This document shows positions 8,574-18,956 of a stretch of 64,000 nucleotides of DNA, piece after piece (the first letter of the stretch is position 1; every line of letters starts with the position of its first letter). Origin of the DNA: Loigolactobacillus binensis (GTDB lineage: Bacteria > Bacillota > Bacilli > Lactobacillales > Lactobacillaceae); the NCBI RefSeq assembly GCF_005405165.1, contig NZ_BJDN01000010.1, positions 23,547-87,546 on the forward strand. The letters run 5' to 3'. The notes beneath the pieces are model-generated. The model searched no databases, was not told the DNA's origin, and worked only from the letters and a program-made list of their open reading frames with translations. The translations under genes and the position numbers were made by a program.

Positions 8574-9542
8574 TTGACAGAAGAACAGGACGTTAAGGTA
8601 TTTCGCGTCAGTAGCCCCGAACAAGCACTTAGCTTAATGGGTAATCAGGATAAGAACTTAAACCTATTAGAAGATGGCCTACACGTTACATTAAACGCAT
8701 TTGGTAATGAAATTAAAATTACTGGGACCAGTGAAGCGGCCAGTCGAACCTACGCTGTGTTAACCAATTTATTACAGTTATTAGGGCAAGGAATCGCCAT
8801 TAGTGGCGAAGATGTGGTCAGTGCGATCAAAATGGCAACCCGGGGGACCTTGGACTATTTTCAGGACCTTTATGCGACTGAATTGATCAAAAATCGCCGT
8901 GGCAAGCCGATTCGGGTCAAGAATTTTGGCCAGCGTGAATATGTTCAAGCAACCCAGCATAATGATGTGACTTTTGGGATCGGACCGGCTGGTACTGGGA
9001 AAACGTATTTAGCAGTGGTCATGGCAGTAGCTGCGTTAAAAAGTGGTGCGGTCGAGAAAATAATTTTAACGCGTCCAGCTGTTGAGGCCGGTGAAAGCTT
9101 AGGGTTCTTGCCTGGAGATCTCAAGGAAAAAGTTGATCCGTATTTACGGCCGATCTATGATGCGTTGTATGATATTTTAGGTGCAGAACACACCACCCGT
9201 TTAATGGATCGGGGTGTGATCGAGATTGCACCGTTAGCGTATATGCGTGGGCGAACCTTAGATAATGCTTTCGTCATTTTAGATGAAGCACAGAATACCA
9301 CTCCGGCACAAATGAAAATGTTTTTGACCCGTTTAGGTTTTGGATCAAAAATGATCGTCAATGGGGATGTAACGCAAATTGATCTACCACGTAGTGCTAA
9401 TAGTGGGCTAGTTCAGGCACAGCGGATCTTACAAAATATTCCGCATATCGCTTTCGTTAGCTTTAGTGCCGCTGATGTGGTGCGCCATCCGGTTGTTGCC
9501 AGCATTATTGCTGCCTATGATCGGCAGAGTCGGCAAGCTTAA
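8574..9542 (+). CDS. phoH: PhoH-family ATPase
   Basis: Cytoplasmic P-loop ATPase of the PhoH/YbeZ family, thought to act in RNA metabolism together with YbeY. Walker A GPAGTGKT lies at residues 137-144 and Walker B FVILDEAQN at 233-241; an N-terminal KH-like region precedes. Length 322 aa is normal. The start is a TTG at 8574 after AGAAGGAG. It is the first gene of the phoH-ybeY-dgkA-era-recO operon. A likely extended -10, TGCTATCAT, lies near 8427-8435. Confidence 0.95.
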   Translation: MTEEQDVKVFRVSSPEQALSLMGNQDKNLNLLEDGLHVTLNAFGNEIKITGTSEAASRTYAVLTNLLQLLGQGIAISGEDVVSAIKMATRGTLDYFQDLYATELIKNRRGKPIRVKNFGQREYVQATQHNDVTFGIGPAGTGKTYLAVVMAVAALKSGAVEKIILTRPAVEAGESLGFLPGDLKEKVDPYLRPIYDALYDILGAEHTTRLMDRGVIEIAPLAYMRGRTLDNAFVILDEAQNTTPAQMKMFLTRLGFGSKMIVNGDVTQIDLPRSANSGLVQAQRILQNIPHIAFVSFSAADVVRHPVVASIIAAYDRQSRQA

Positions 9543-9570
9543 ATATTATTTTTGAAGGGTAGGAAGTTGT

Positions 9571-10047
9571 GTGGATTTAGAAATATTTGACCATACGGAA
9601 ACTGCGTCACCAGAACATTTGCAATTAATTCGGGATGTTTTGGATTTTGCAGGTAATTATATGAAATTACCAGCAGATACGGAAATGTCTGTGACGTTAA
9701 TGCATAATGATGAGATTCATCAGATCAATAAAGATTATCGGGATACTGATCGGGCCACTGATGTGATCAGTTTTGCTATTGAAGAAGATCCTGATGATCA
9801 GGATGTGATTATCATGCCTGAAGGCGAACATGTACCACGCAATATTGGTGATTTGATGGTTTCAGTTGATAAGGCACAGGAACAAGCTGATGATTATGGG
9901 CATTCTTTTGAGCGTGAGCTTGGTTTTCTAGTGGTTCATGGGTTCTTACATTTAAATGGTTATGACCATATGCGCTCACCAGAAGATGAAAAGATTATGT
10001 TTTCTCTACAGCGGGAAATCTTAGATGCTTATGGCCTTAAAAGATAA
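9571..10047 (+). CDS. ybeY: Endoribonuclease YbeY (16S rRNA 3'-end maturation)
   Basis: Zinc-dependent endoribonuclease needed for 16S rRNA processing and ribosome quality control. The metal-binding motif HGFLHLNGYDH is at residues 123-133, with His123, His127 and His133 as ligands; the N-terminal part has the conserved INKDYRDTDRATDVISF. Length 158 aa is typical. The start is GTG at 9571 behind a GGAAG-type site. It overlaps dgkA by 23 bases or less, so the two are translationally linked. Confidence 0.96.
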   Translation: MDLEIFDHTETASPEHLQLIRDVLDFAGNYMKLPADTEMSVTLMHNDEIHQINKDYRDTDRATDVISFAIEEDPDDQDVIIMPEGEHVPRNIGDLMVSVDKAQEQADDYGHSFERELGFLVVHGFLHLNGYDHMRSPEDEKIMFSLQREILDAYGLKR

Positions 10048-10420
10048 GCAAACAACTAAAAACCACAATTTAGCACAAAGTATGCAACATGCTGTGGCGG
10101 GCCTAGTTACTGTGGTGCAGATGGAACGTAATATGCGTTGGCATTTATTGGCCAGCTTATTGGTTATCGGTGTCGGTTGGTGGTTGCAACTAACGCGCAG
10201 CGACTGGCTATGGCTATTATTGGCGATTTTCATGGTACTGCAAAGTGAGTTGGCCAATACGGTCGTTGAAAATGTGGTTGATTTGTTAACCACGCATCAT
10301 TATGTCAGCGCCGCCAAATATGCGAAAGACATTGCGGCAGCGGCAGTTTTAATGGCGGCCGGTTTTGCCATCATTGTGGGGCTATTGATTCTGGGACCAC
10401 ACCTGTTAAAGCTATTTTAG
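10025..10420 (+). CDS. dgkA: Undecaprenol / diacylglycerol kinase (DgkA family)
   Basis: Small integral membrane kinase; Gram-positive members phosphorylate undecaprenol to recycle the cell-wall lipid carrier. Three transmembrane segments are visible, and the catalytic signature SELANTVVENVVDLLT is at about residues 75-90. The N-terminus is basic and cytoplasmic. ATG at 10025 or the ATG two codons later (10031) could be used; both overlap the end of ybeY. Length 131 aa is usual. Sits between ybeY and era, as in many Firmicutes. Confidence 0.93.
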   Translation: MLMALKDKQTTKNHNLAQSMQHAVAGLVTVVQMERNMRWHLLASLLVIGVGWWLQLTRSDWLWLLLAIFMVLQSELANTVVENVVDLLTTHHYVSAAKYAKDIAAAAVLMAAGFAIIVGLLILGPHLLKLF

Positions 10421-10445
10421 TTATCTAATTTGAGGAGCAGTGAAT

Positions 10446-11357
10446 ATGAGTGAAGAACAAGCAGCATTCCATTCTGGATTTGTCGCGATTGTAGGGCGCC
10501 CGAATGTGGGTAAATCGACCTTTTTAAACCGAGTTGTTGGTCAAAAAGTGGCGATCATGTCAAACAAGGCCCAAACTACCCGTAATAAAATTCAGGGGAT
10601 CTATACGACGAAACAAAGTCAAATCGTTTTTATTGATACACCTGGTATTCATAAGCCACAGAATAAATTAGATGAATTTATGATGAACTCGGCGACTTCA
10701 GCTTTAAATGAAGTTGATGCGGTTTTATTTATGGTTAGCGCCCGCGATAAAATTGGGCCTGGGGATGCCTTTATTATTGCTCAGTTGAAACGGGTCAAAC
10801 AGCCAGTTTATTTAGTGGTTAATAAAATTGACACCGTCCATCCCAATGATTTACCGGCGTTTGTTGAACAATATCAAGCCGAAATGGACTTTGCCAAAGT
10901 TTTCCCAATCTCAGCTTTGGAAGGCAACAATGTGGCTGAATTATTAACGACTTTGGAGCAACAATTACCGGTTGGTCCGCAATATTATCCCGACGATCAA
11001 ATCACCGATCATCCCGAATATTTTGTGGTCTCCGAATTGATCCGGGAAAAAATTCTGGAATTAACGCGCGATGAAGTTCCCCATTCCGTAGCGGTTAATG
11101 TTGAACGGATGCGGCGTAATGATCAGGACAAGTTAAAAATCGAAGCGACGATCATTGTTGAACGCGATGGTCAGAAGGGAATTATCATCGGTAAAGGTGG
11201 TAAAATGCTGAAAGAAATCGGTACGCGGGCGCGTTTGGATATTGAGCATTTATTAGGCGATAAGGTTTATTTGCAGTTATGGGTCAAAATTGACAAAAAT
11301 TGGCGGGATAATCAGCGCTATTTAAACGAATTAGGTTATCAGAAAAAGAACTATTAG
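10446..11357 (+). CDS. era: GTPase Era
   Basis: Essential GTPase that binds 16S rRNA near its 3' end and checks 30S assembly. G1 motif GRPNVGKST is at residues 17-25, G2/G3 region follows with DTPGIH, G4 is NKID, and a KH RNA-binding domain near the C-terminus carries [15 protein letters not shown]. The start is the ATG at 10446 (303 aa), eight bases after GAGGAG; an in-frame GTG at 10440 is too close to that site. 25 bases after dgkA and 20 bases before recO. Confidence 0.98.
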   Translation: MSEEQAAFHSGFVAIVGRPNVGKSTFLNRVVGQKVAIMSNKAQTTRNKIQGIYTTKQSQIVFIDTPGIHKPQNKLDEFMMNSATSALNEVDAVLFMVSARDKIGPGDAFIIAQLKRVKQPVYLVVNKIDTVHPNDLPAFVEQYQAEMDFAKVFPISALEGNNVAELLTTLEQQLPVGPQYYPDDQITDHPEYFVVSELIREKILELTRDEVPHSVAVNVERMRRNDQDKLKIEATIIVERDGQKGIIIGKGGKMLKEIGTRARLDIEHLLGDKVYLQLWVKIDKNWRDNQRYLNELGYQKKNY

Positions 11358-11376
11358 GCAGTTATAGGAGGTTACG

Positions 11377-12153
11377 TTGGCCCAACGAGAAATTACGGAT
11401 TTTAATGGGATCGTTATGTTGCGTAAAGATTATCGGGAACGCGATATGCTGGTCAAAATTTTAACCGATCAATTCGGAAAGAAAATGTTTTTTATCCGCG
11501 GGGCACGTAAACGTGGCTTTCGCCTAGCAGCAGCCATTTTGCCTTTTACCCATGGGACCTTTGTCGGTAACATTCGGGATGAAGGGCTTTCATTTATCAA
11601 TGCGGCTAAAGAATATCGACAGTGGCAAACCATTAGCCAAGATATTACCCTAAATGCTTATGCAACGTATATTCTCGGCTTGATCGATGTGGCTTTTCCC
11701 GATAGTCAACCGCTGGCGCAATGGTACCAGCAAACCCTATTAGCTTTGCGCTATATTGACGATGGTTTTGACCCGCAGATCATTACGAATATTATGGAGG
11801 TCCAATTGTTGCAAGTATTTGGTGTTGCGCCCCGGCTGGAAAGTTGCGTTATTTGTCAGCGGACGGATCTGCCGTTCGACTATTCGCAAAGTTACGGCGG
11901 GCTTTTATGCCAGCAACACTGGACCTTAGATCCATACCGCTTTCATGCAAGTCCGCGGGCAATTTATTTATTACGTTTATTTTCCGTGATCGATTTGCAC
12001 AAACTGAATTCAATTACGGTTAAGGCAACGACTAAGCAAGAACTGCGGCGGATGTTAGATCGTATCTATCAAGATAGTGTTGGCTTATCGTTGAAGAGTA
12101 AACACTTTATTGATGAAATGGCTAAATGGGATGATTTGTTGAAACATGATTGA
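11377..12153 (+). CDS. recO: DNA repair protein RecO
   Basis: Recombination mediator that, with RecR and RecF, loads RecA onto SSB-coated single strands. An N-terminal OB fold (residues 1-80) is followed by a helical domain with a zinc-site region, CVICQRTDLPF then GGLLCQQH. Length 258 aa fits. TTG start at 11377 after AGGAGG. The last gene of the phoH-era operon; its stop codon overlaps the -35 hexamer of the glyQS promoter. Confidence 0.95.
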   Translation: MAQREITDFNGIVMLRKDYRERDMLVKILTDQFGKKMFFIRGARKRGFRLAAAILPFTHGTFVGNIRDEGLSFINAAKEYRQWQTISQDITLNAYATYILGLIDVAFPDSQPLAQWYQQTLLALRYIDDGFDPQIITNIMEVQLLQVFGVAPRLESCVICQRTDLPFDYSQSYGGLLCQQHWTLDPYRFHASPRAIYLLRLFSVIDLHKLNSITVKATTKQELRRMLDRIYQDSVGLSLKSKHFIDEMAKWDDLLKHD

Positions 12154-12178
12154 CAACTTTTATAAAAAGCCGTAAAAT
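12150..12178 (+). promoter_or_regulatory. Promoter of the glyQS T-box transcript
   Basis: TTGACA (12150-12155), 17-base spacer, TAAAAT (12173-12178). The -35 overlaps the recO stop codon, so the glycyl-tRNA synthetase transcript starts immediately at the end of the upstream operon. Confidence 0.85.
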
Positions 12179-12184
12179 CTGTAT

Positions 12185-12388
12185 CAGTGAATGAAGACGG
12201 AACGGTGTTAAGTGGTCCTATTAGCGAGTCTGTGGCGGTGTAAGTCAGGCAAGTGATCATTTAGCGTGGCACTCTCGAGTTCGAATTAAATCATAATTAA
12301 GGGTTAGCGGAGTTGATCCGCTAGAACTAGGGTGGAACCGCGCATTAGCGTCCCTATGTCGTGTTTTTGGCGACATGGGGACTTTTTA
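12185..12388 (+). promoter_or_regulatory. T-box riboswitch (tRNA-Gly sensing) upstream of glyQS
   Basis: About 200-base leader that reads tRNA charging and chooses between terminator and antiterminator. The conserved T-box AGGGTGGAACCGCG is at 12329-12342, and the stem I distal motif AGCGAG...GGCGGTGTAAG spans about 12224-12245. The terminator arms TCCCTATGTCG (12351-12361) and CGACATGGGGA (12371-12381) are followed by CTTTTT. A stem III-like hairpin, TTAGCGG...CCGCTAG, precedes the T-box. Glycine specificity follows from the downstream genes; GGC triplets are present (for example 12268-12270), but I did not resolve which one is in the specifier loop. Confidence 0.93.
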
Positions 12389-12420
12389 TATTCCGTTAAA
12401 ATAAGAGTGGAGGATTGATC

Positions 12421-13323
12421 ATGAGTCAAAAGTTAAATATTCAAGATATGATTTTGACCTTGCAGCGCTATTGGGGGCAACAAGGTTGTATGCTGATGGA
12501 GGCCTACGATACGGAAAAAGGAGCGGGTACCATGAGTCCCTATACTTTTTTACGGGCGATCGGTCCGGAACCATGGAATGCGGCCTATGTGGAGCCTTCC
12601 CGGCGTCCTGCTGATGGTCGCTACGGTGAAAATCCTAATCGTTTGTACCAACACCATCAATTTCAAGTGGTCATGAAACCTTCGCCGGCTAATATCCAAG
12701 AACTTTATTTAGGCAGCTTACGGGAATTAGGTATTGAACCTTTGGAACATGATATTCGTTTTGTTGAAGATAATTGGGAGAATCCTTCAATGGGTTGTGC
12801 CGGTGTTGGTTGGGAAGTTTGGCTCGATGGAATGGAAGTTACGCAGTTTACTTATTTCCAAGTTGTCGGTGGCTTAAACGTTAAACCCGTTACTTCCGAG
12901 ATCACTTATGGGATCGAACGCTTAGCTTCTTATATCCAAGACGTGAACAACGTTTTTGATCTGGAATGGGGCGACGGCGTTAAATATGGTGAAATTTTTA
13001 AAGAACCAGAATACGAGCATTCAAAATATTCCTTTGAAGAAAGCAACCAAGAAATGTTACTACAATTATTTGATATGTACGAAGCGGAAGCTAAGAAGCA
13101 GATCGAAAACGGTTTGGTTCATCCTGCCTATGACTATATTCTTAAATGCAGTCATACCTTTAATTTGTTAGATGCTCGTGGTGCGGTTAGTGTGACTGAA
13201 CGGGCCGGCTATTTAGCACGAATTCGTAATATGGCACGTTCCGTTGCGCGGGCCTTTGTGGCGGAACGAGAGAAATTAGGATTCCCATTATTAAAGGATA
13301 CGGCTAAAAAGGAGGAGGCATAA
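12421..13323 (+). CDS. glyQ: Glycyl-tRNA synthetase alpha subunit
   Basis: Catalytic subunit of the bacterial alpha2beta2 glycyl-tRNA synthetase. The 300-residue protein begins [18 protein letters not shown], and the class II core with [19 protein letters not shown] and [17 protein letters not shown] is essentially invariant in the family. The ATG at 12421 is seven bases after GGAGG; the in-frame TTG at 12415 is too close. Expressed from the T-box leader and two bases upstream of glyS, which implies balanced translation of the two subunits. Confidence 0.98.
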   Translation: MSQKLNIQDMILTLQRYWGQQGCMLMEAYDTEKGAGTMSPYTFLRAIGPEPWNAAYVEPSRRPADGRYGENPNRLYQHHQFQVVMKPSPANIQELYLGSLRELGIEPLEHDIRFVEDNWENPSMGCAGVGWEVWLDGMEVTQFTYFQVVGGLNVKPVTSEITYGIERLASYIQDVNNVFDLEWGDGVKYGEIFKEPEYEHSKYSFEESNQEMLLQLFDMYEAEAKKQIENGLVHPAYDYILKCSHTFNLLDARGAVSVTERAGYLARIRNMARSVARAFVAEREKLGFPLLKDTAKKEEA

Positions 13324-13325
13324 TC

Positions 13326-15407
13326 ATGGGACAAACATTTTTATTGGAAATTGGCTTAGAAGAAATTCCGGCGCACGTCGTTACGCCTAGCCGGCAACAG
13401 TTAGTTAAGCGAACAGCCGATTTTTTAAAAACGCAACGTTTGGCGTATGGTGACATTAAATCTTACGCAACACCACGGCGTTTGGCGATTATGCTGACTG
13501 ACGTAGCTACCAAACAGGCCGATGTCAAAAAGGAATTACGCGGTCCGGCCAAACGAATCGCCCAAGACGATGCCGGCAATTGGACCAAGGCAGCACAAGG
13601 CTTTGTTCGTGGGCAAGGACTGACTACGGATGACATCACGTTTAAAAAACAAAAAGGTGAAGATTATGTTTTTGTGAACAAATTTACGCCTGGTAAAACT
13701 GCGGCGGAGGTGCTAAGTGGAATAACGGAAGTTATCACCAGCATGACCTTTCCGACTAATATGCATTGGGGCAACTTTGATTTTGAATATATTCGGCCGA
13801 TCCATTGGTTGGTAGCATTACTTGACCAAACAGTCGTCCCCCTGCAGGTGTTGAATATTAAAAGTGGCCGAACAACTCAGGGACACCGTTTTTTAGGCCA
13901 GCCAGTTGACTTAGCACAGGCTAGTGATTACGAAACGGCGTTGGCTAAACAATTTGTGGTGGTTGATCCAGAAAAACGTAAGGCTACAATTAAACAACAG
14001 ATCGAGGCTTTAGCGACTAAAAATAATTGGGTTGTCGCCTTAGATCCAGATTTACTGGAAGAAGTTAACAATTTAGTTGAGTACCCGACGGCCTTTGCTG
14101 GACAGTTTAAAACTAAGTATTTACAAATGCCTGATGAAGTACTGATCACCTCAATGAAGGATCATCAACGCTTTTTCTACGCTCGCGATCAGGCCGGTAA
14201 ATTATTGCCGATTTTCATTTCCGTACGTAATGGTAATGCTGATTACTTAGATAATGTGATCAGCGGTAACGAAAAGGTGTTAACTGCACGGCTGGAGGAT
14301 GCCCAGTTTTTCTATAATGAAGATCAGCAGCAGACGATCGCCACTTATGTTGAGCGACTTAAAAAAGTTACCTTCCATGAAAAAATTGGGACACTATACG
14401 AAAAAATGCAGCGTGTTCAGTTGATCGGGCAAGTATTAGGTCAACAAATTGGTTTAACTGCACCTGAATTAACTGATTTAAAACGGGCCAGTGAGATCTA
14501 TAAATTTGATTTAATGACCGGAATGGTCGGTGAATTTCCCGAATTACAGGGGATCATGGGTGAAAAATACGCCTTATTGCAAGGTGAGAAGCCTACAGTT
14601 GCCACGGCGATCCGTGAACACTATTTGCCAATTTCTGCCGATGGCGTCTTACCACAAACTAAAATTGGCGCTGTTTTGGCGGTGGCCGATAAATTTGATA
14701 GTATTGCCAGCTTCTTCGCGGTTGGACTGATTCCTAATGGTTCCAATGACCCGTATGCATTACGGCGACAAGCCGCTGGGATCGTCCGCATTGTTAAGAC
14801 CGAAGAGTGGCACCTCAATATTACTGCTTTGCAGCAGCAGATCGGTCAGGTTCTGACTGAGCATAAGGCCACTTATGGGTTGAAATTTGCTGCTAATGTG
14901 ACGGCCTTTCAACAGTTTATCAATGAACGGATGCGGCAATGGTTTGGTCAGCACAAAATACGCTACGATATCGTCGACGCTGTTTTGGCCAGTCATGAAA
15001 ATGACTTAAAGCAAATGTTTGCGGCAGCTAAACTATTGGAGCAGCAAAAAGATGATCCGGCCTTTAAGCCAACTATTGAAGCACTGACCCGTGTTTTACG
15101 TTTAAGCGAAAAAGCTGATTTTAATGATCAGGATACATTGACGGTGGATCCAACCTTATTTGAAAACGATGCTGAAAAACAACTGTATACGGCAGTAGAA
15201 AAATTGCGCCAGCAAGCTGATCAGCAAACGCTAGCCGAAAATTATCAGGCGTTAGAAGCATTACGGCCCTTGATTGCCGCTTATTTTGACGCGACGATGG
15301 TCATGGTGGATGATCAAGCAGTACGAACTAATCGGCTGAAGCAATTAGTTATTTTGGCGCGTTTGATTTTTGGTATTGCCGACTTAAACCAATTGATTAT
15401 TAAATAA
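13326..15407 (+). CDS. glyS: Glycyl-tRNA synthetase beta subunit
   Basis: tRNA-recognition subunit of heterotetrameric glycyl-tRNA synthetase. Recognised by the start [16 protein letters not shown], the central [12 protein letters not shown] and [12 protein letters not shown] motifs, and [14 protein letters not shown] around residue 400; the HD-like and C-terminal anticodon-binding domains follow. Length 693 aa is normal. Its ribosome binding site (GGAGGAGG) lies in the last codons of glyQ. No terminator is seen directly after the gene. Confidence 0.98.
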   Translation: MGQTFLLEIGLEEIPAHVVTPSRQQLVKRTADFLKTQRLAYGDIKSYATPRRLAIMLTDVATKQADVKKELRGPAKRIAQDDAGNWTKAAQGFVRGQGLTTDDITFKKQKGEDYVFVNKFTPGKTAAEVLSGITEVITSMTFPTNMHWGNFDFEYIRPIHWLVALLDQTVVPLQVLNIKSGRTTQGHRFLGQPVDLAQASDYETALAKQFVVVDPEKRKATIKQQIEALATKNNWVVALDPDLLEEVNNLVEYPTAFAGQFKTKYLQMPDEVLITSMKDHQRFFYARDQAGKLLPIFISVRNGNADYLDNVISGNEKVLTARLEDAQFFYNEDQQQTIATYVERLKKVTFHEKIGTLYEKMQRVQLIGQVLGQQIGLTAPELTDLKRASEIYKFDLMTGMVGEFPELQGIMGEKYALLQGEKPTVATAIREHYLPISADGVLPQTKIGAVLAVADKFDSIASFFAVGLIPNGSNDPYALRRQAAGIVRIVKTEEWHLNITALQQQIGQVLTEHKATYGLKFAANVTAFQQFINERMRQWFGQHKIRYDIVDAVLASHENDLKQMFAAAKLLEQQKDDPAFKPTIEALTRVLRLSEKADFNDQDTLTVDPTLFENDAEKQLYTAVEKLRQQADQQTLAENYQALEALRPLIAAYFDATMVMVDDQAVRTNRLKQLVILARLIFGIADLNQLIIK

Positions 15408-15437
15408 AATATTCGGTTAAGTGGTTAAGCAAATTCA

Positions 15438-15466
15438 TTGCTGCTCTAGTCTAGTTGTGCTATAGT
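15438..15466 (+). promoter_or_regulatory. Promoter of the dnaG-rpoD operon
   Basis: TTGCTG (15438-15443), 17-base spacer, and TATAGT (15461-15466) preceded by TG at the extended -10 position. Confidence 0.75.
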
Positions 15467-15497
15467 TAATGATGTATTTTTGTGCTCATTCGGCAGT

Positions 15498-15530
15498 GAA
15501 AAGTCGCACTCATTTTGGGTGCGACTTTTC
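15498..15530 (+). promoter_or_regulatory. Strong hairpin in the dnaG leader
   Basis: Perfect 12-bp stem, GAAAAGTCGCAC (15498-15509) with 15519-15530, nine-base loop. It lies downstream of the dnaG promoter and about 30 bases before the start codon. Ts are inside the stem and none follow, so it may be a readthrough terminator for glyS or a leader structure for dnaG. Confidence 0.6.
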
Positions 15531-15561
15531 GAAGCTTAGGGCTTAAAGGTAGGTGATCACT

Positions 15562-17424
15562 TTGGCAACAAGAATTCCAGAAGAAGTGGTGGAACAAATT
15601 CGCGGTGCCGTTAATATCACTGATGTGGTTGGACAATATGTCCAGTTGAAAAAGTCTGGCCGAAACTTATTTGGTTTATGCCCTTTTCATGAAGAGCGCA
15701 CACCGTCATTTTCAGTTGCTGAGGACAAACAGATCTTTCACTGTTTTAGTTGTGGTCGTGGTGGTAATGTTTTTAAGTTCATCATGGATGTTGAAAATTT
15801 ATCTTTTCCAGAAGCGGTGACCCGGGTAGCTGAACTTGGCCATGTGGGAATCGATTTATCTGGCTACACGGTGCAGGCGCGACCAGAAACGGCGTTAAAT
15901 TCACAGCAAAAGCAACTACGCCAACTCTATCAGGATGCAGCAGCGTTATTTCACCATATTTTACTCAACACAAAATTAGGGGAGCAGGCGTTGACTTATA
16001 CACAGCAACGACAATTAACGCCGACGCTTCTTGATACGTTTGATATTGGCTATGCGCCAGAGGAAAATAACTTATTGACGCGCTTTTTTGCCGAGAAAAA
16101 ACTTGATTTTAATCTATTGCGTCATTCTGGTTTATTTTTAGAAAATAATGATGGTACGCTACGGGATCGCTTTGTTGATCGGGTCATGTTTCCAATCAAA
16201 GATGCACAGGGGAATGTGATTGCTTTTTCAGGCCGTGCTTTGACTAAGCGTGAAGGCCAACCTAAGTATTTGAACAGTCCAGAAACTGAGTTGTTTAATA
16301 AACGCAATGTGTTATTTAATTTTGATGTGGCCAAGACCGAAATTCGTAAGGCTAAGCAAGCCATTTTATTTGAAGGTTTCATGGATGTGATCGCTGCCTA
16401 TCGCGCAGGGATCACCTATGGCGTTGCTTCAATGGGGACTAGCTTGACCAATGAGCAGCTCTATTTATTGCAACGATCAACGGATCATTTAGTAGTTTGT
16501 TATGATGGTGATACGCCGGGAATGAAAGCAACTGATCGGGTGATCACTTTGTTACATGATGATCCCCGGTTTCAGTTAAGCATTGTTACGCTGCCGGAAC
16601 AACTTGATCCAGATGAATACGTCAATAAATATGGGGAGCAGCGTTTTCGTGATGTGATCGGCGGTGGTATGGAAACTGCCGTTGGCTTTCGACTGCGCTA
16701 TTTAAAACAAGGTCGTAATTTAGATAATGAACAAGAGAAGTTAACTTATATCGATGCTGCCTTGCATGAACTTGTTAATGTTAGTTCTGCAGTTGAGCGT
16801 GATATTTATTTGAACCGGTTAAGTGAGTCGTTACAGGTCACTTATGAAGCCTTAGTGACACAGTTACAAGATTATTTGGTTGATGCAACAGTTAAACGCC
16901 AGCCACCGGCACAGCAGGCCCAGATGGCAGCACCAATGGCGGTTCCACAAGTACATCAACAGCAAACTAAATTGACCCGTGCCGAACGTGCCGAACGGGG
17001 CTTACTGAACTTGTATTTTAAGGTAGCTGATGTTCGAATTGCGTTACAAGAACAAACGGATTTTAAGTTTATTCATGAGCGGTACCAAGCGATTTATCAG
17101 TTAGCGATCGGGTATTTTGCTGACCATGATCAGTTTGTGATCGCTCAATTTATGAATCAAATCACAGATGATCGTTTGCAGAGTTTAGTGATCGCCATCG
17201 ATCGGCTAGCTTTTGATGAGAATACGGTACAGGAGCAGTTGCAAGATTATTTACGAGCGCTGCAACAAGCTAGTTTGGAACAACAATTAAACGACGCACA
17301 AGCTCAGTTGCAAGAAGCTAGTCGTGGTGGTGATAACGTGGGCTCGTTGCATGCCTTGCAACAAATCATTCGTTTAAGAAAACAAATGCAGCCAGTAGCA
17401 CATTCGGCGGCTGAGCAAGGTTAA
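15562..17424 (+). CDS. dnaG: DNA primase
   Basis: Makes RNA primers at the replication fork with the DnaB-type helicase. The N-terminal zinc-binding domain has Cys40, His43, Cys61 and Cys64; the TOPRIM catalytic core includes EGFMD and CYDGDTPG; the C-terminal helicase-interaction part is rich in Gln. I take the TTG at 15562 (620 aa), six bases after AGGTG; GTG at 15553 is only three bases from AAAGG. Followed by rpoD after 135 bases, the classical macromolecular synthesis operon, here without rpsU, which lies 8 kb upstream. Confidence 0.96.
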   Translation: MATRIPEEVVEQIRGAVNITDVVGQYVQLKKSGRNLFGLCPFHEERTPSFSVAEDKQIFHCFSCGRGGNVFKFIMDVENLSFPEAVTRVAELGHVGIDLSGYTVQARPETALNSQQKQLRQLYQDAAALFHHILLNTKLGEQALTYTQQRQLTPTLLDTFDIGYAPEENNLLTRFFAEKKLDFNLLRHSGLFLENNDGTLRDRFVDRVMFPIKDAQGNVIAFSGRALTKREGQPKYLNSPETELFNKRNVLFNFDVAKTEIRKAKQAILFEGFMDVIAAYRAGITYGVASMGTSLTNEQLYLLQRSTDHLVVCYDGDTPGMKATDRVITLLHDDPRFQLSIVTLPEQLDPDEYVNKYGEQRFRDVIGGGMETAVGFRLRYLKQGRNLDNEQEKLTYIDAALHELVNVSSAVERDIYLNRLSESLQVTYEALVTQLQDYLVDATVKRQPPAQQAQMAAPMAVPQVHQQQTKLTRAERAERGLLNLYFKVADVRIALQEQTDFKFIHERYQAIYQLAIGYFADHDQFVIAQFMNQITDDRLQSLVIAIDRLAFDENTVQEQLQDYLRALQQASLEQQLNDAQAQLQEASRGGDNVGSLHALQQIIRLRKQMQPVAHSAAEQG

Positions 17425-17559
17425 AATAGGTTAAGCATTCATAGTGTACCTAGCGCATCATTAGCGTTATTATGGAGGCGATAATGAGCAATTACTGTGA
17501 CTTTTAGTAAAGGTGTACAGCATTGGTTAGCGTGAGATTGAAATAGGGAGGCCGAGCGA

Positions 17560-18675
17560 ATGGCAAAAGAGAATGTTAAGAGCGACAATAAAAAGTTAGA
17601 GGCTGCACTCAAAGCACTTATTAAAGAATATAAACCGGATAAACAGATTCAAGAGGATAAATTGACTGCTAAGATCGTTGTTCCGTTTAATTTGGAATCC
17701 GAAGCAATTGAAAAAGTTATTCTTCGAGTCGAAGACCAAGGAATCAGTGTCGTTGATGAAAATGGTGAACCATCACAGCAAAGCTTAAAAAAAGAAAAGA
17801 AAATTTCTAAAAAAGCTTTAAAAGATACTTCGGCGCCAGCGGGAATCAAGATCAATGACCCTGTACGGATGTATCTAAAGGAGATTGGTCGCGTTTCGTT
17901 ATTGACAGCTGACGAAGAAGTAGCGTTGGCATTAAAGATCGAACAAGGTGATGGTGAGGCTAAGCAACGTTTGGCTGAAGCTAATTTGCGGTTAGTAGTT
18001 TCGATTGCTAAGCGCTATGTTGGTCGTGGTATGCAATTCTTGGATTTGATCCAAGAAGGTAATATGGGCTTGATGAAGGCGGTCGAAAAGTTTGATTACC
18101 GCAAAGGGTTCAAATTTTCAACTTACGCAACGTGGTGGATTCGCCAGGCGATTACCCGAGCAATTGCTGATCAGGCGCGGACGATTCGGATTCCGGTGCA
18201 TATGGTCGAGACGATCAATAAGCTGATTCGGATCCAACGGCAATTATTACAGGATCTTGGTCGTGAACCTACACCAGAAGAAATTGGTGCAGAGATGGAT
18301 ATGCCAACTGATAAAGTGCGGGAGATTTTGAAAATCGCACAAGAACCAGTTTCATTGGAAACGCCAATTGGTGAAGAGGATGATTCACATTTAGGTGATT
18401 TCATTGAAGATCAAGACGCTACTAGTCCAGCTGATCATGCGGCTTATGAATTATTGAAAGAACAATTGGAAAGCGTACTTGATACGTTAACTGATCGGGA
18501 AGAAAATGTGTTGCGCTTACGTTTTGGGTTAGACGACGGACGAACACGAACTTTGGAAGAAGTTGGTAAAGTCTTCGGTGTGACCCGAGAACGGATTCGG
18601 CAAATTGAGGCCAAAGCGTTACGCAAATTACGTCACCCTAGTCGGTCTAAACAATTAAAAGATTTCTTGGAATAA
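17560..18675 (+). CDS. rpoD: Primary sigma factor RpoD (SigA)
   Basis: Housekeeping sigma-70 factor directing RNA polymerase to -10/-35 promoters. Region 1.1 is lysine-rich and short; region 2 is intact with [21 protein letters not shown]; 2.4 has [18 protein letters not shown]; region 3 includes [14 protein letters not shown]; the region 4 helix-turn-helix carries [18 protein letters not shown]. Length 371 aa is typical for Firmicutes. The ATG at 17560 follows GGGAGG. Promoters found in this window (TTGACA/TATAAT, many with extended -10) are those this factor reads. Confidence 0.98.
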   Translation: MAKENVKSDNKKLEAALKALIKEYKPDKQIQEDKLTAKIVVPFNLESEAIEKVILRVEDQGISVVDENGEPSQQSLKKEKKISKKALKDTSAPAGIKINDPVRMYLKEIGRVSLLTADEEVALALKIEQGDGEAKQRLAEANLRLVVSIAKRYVGRGMQFLDLIQEGNMGLMKAVEKFDYRKGFKFSTYATWWIRQAITRAIADQARTIRIPVHMVETINKLIRIQRQLLQDLGREPTPEEIGAEMDMPTDKVREILKIAQEPVSLETPIGEEDDSHLGDFIEDQDATSPADHAAYELLKEQLESVLDTLTDREENVLRLRFGLDDGRTRTLEEVGKVFGVTRERIRQIEAKALRKLRHPSRSKQLKDFLE

Positions 18676-18801
18676 GGGTTTGAGCAATTTAGATATAGGG
18701 GCAACTTGTAATTGATTTTGCTTAGGATTGCGGCAGTATTTTTCTAACTGACTGCCACTAGCTTGATTAGGAAAACTAATTAAAAAATAAATGATTAATA
18801 C

Positions 18802-18841
18802 AAAAAAGACGGTCGTCAGCGATGAAGGCCGTCTTTTTTTG
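18802..18841 (+). terminator. Terminator after rpoD
   Basis: 11-bp stem AAAAAAGACGG (18802-18812) with CCGTCTTTTTT (18829-18839), T run continuing. It lies 127 bases past the rpoD stop; the gap between them holds no gene. Confidence 0.85.
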
Positions 18842-18956
18842 TCGTTTTTTTGGTGTGCCGTACAAGCGGTTGTTGATTAGCATAAAAGATTTTCAATATT
18901 TGGCCTGACTGTTACAATAGAAGTAACCTATTCTGTGGAGTAAAGGATGGAAGATT

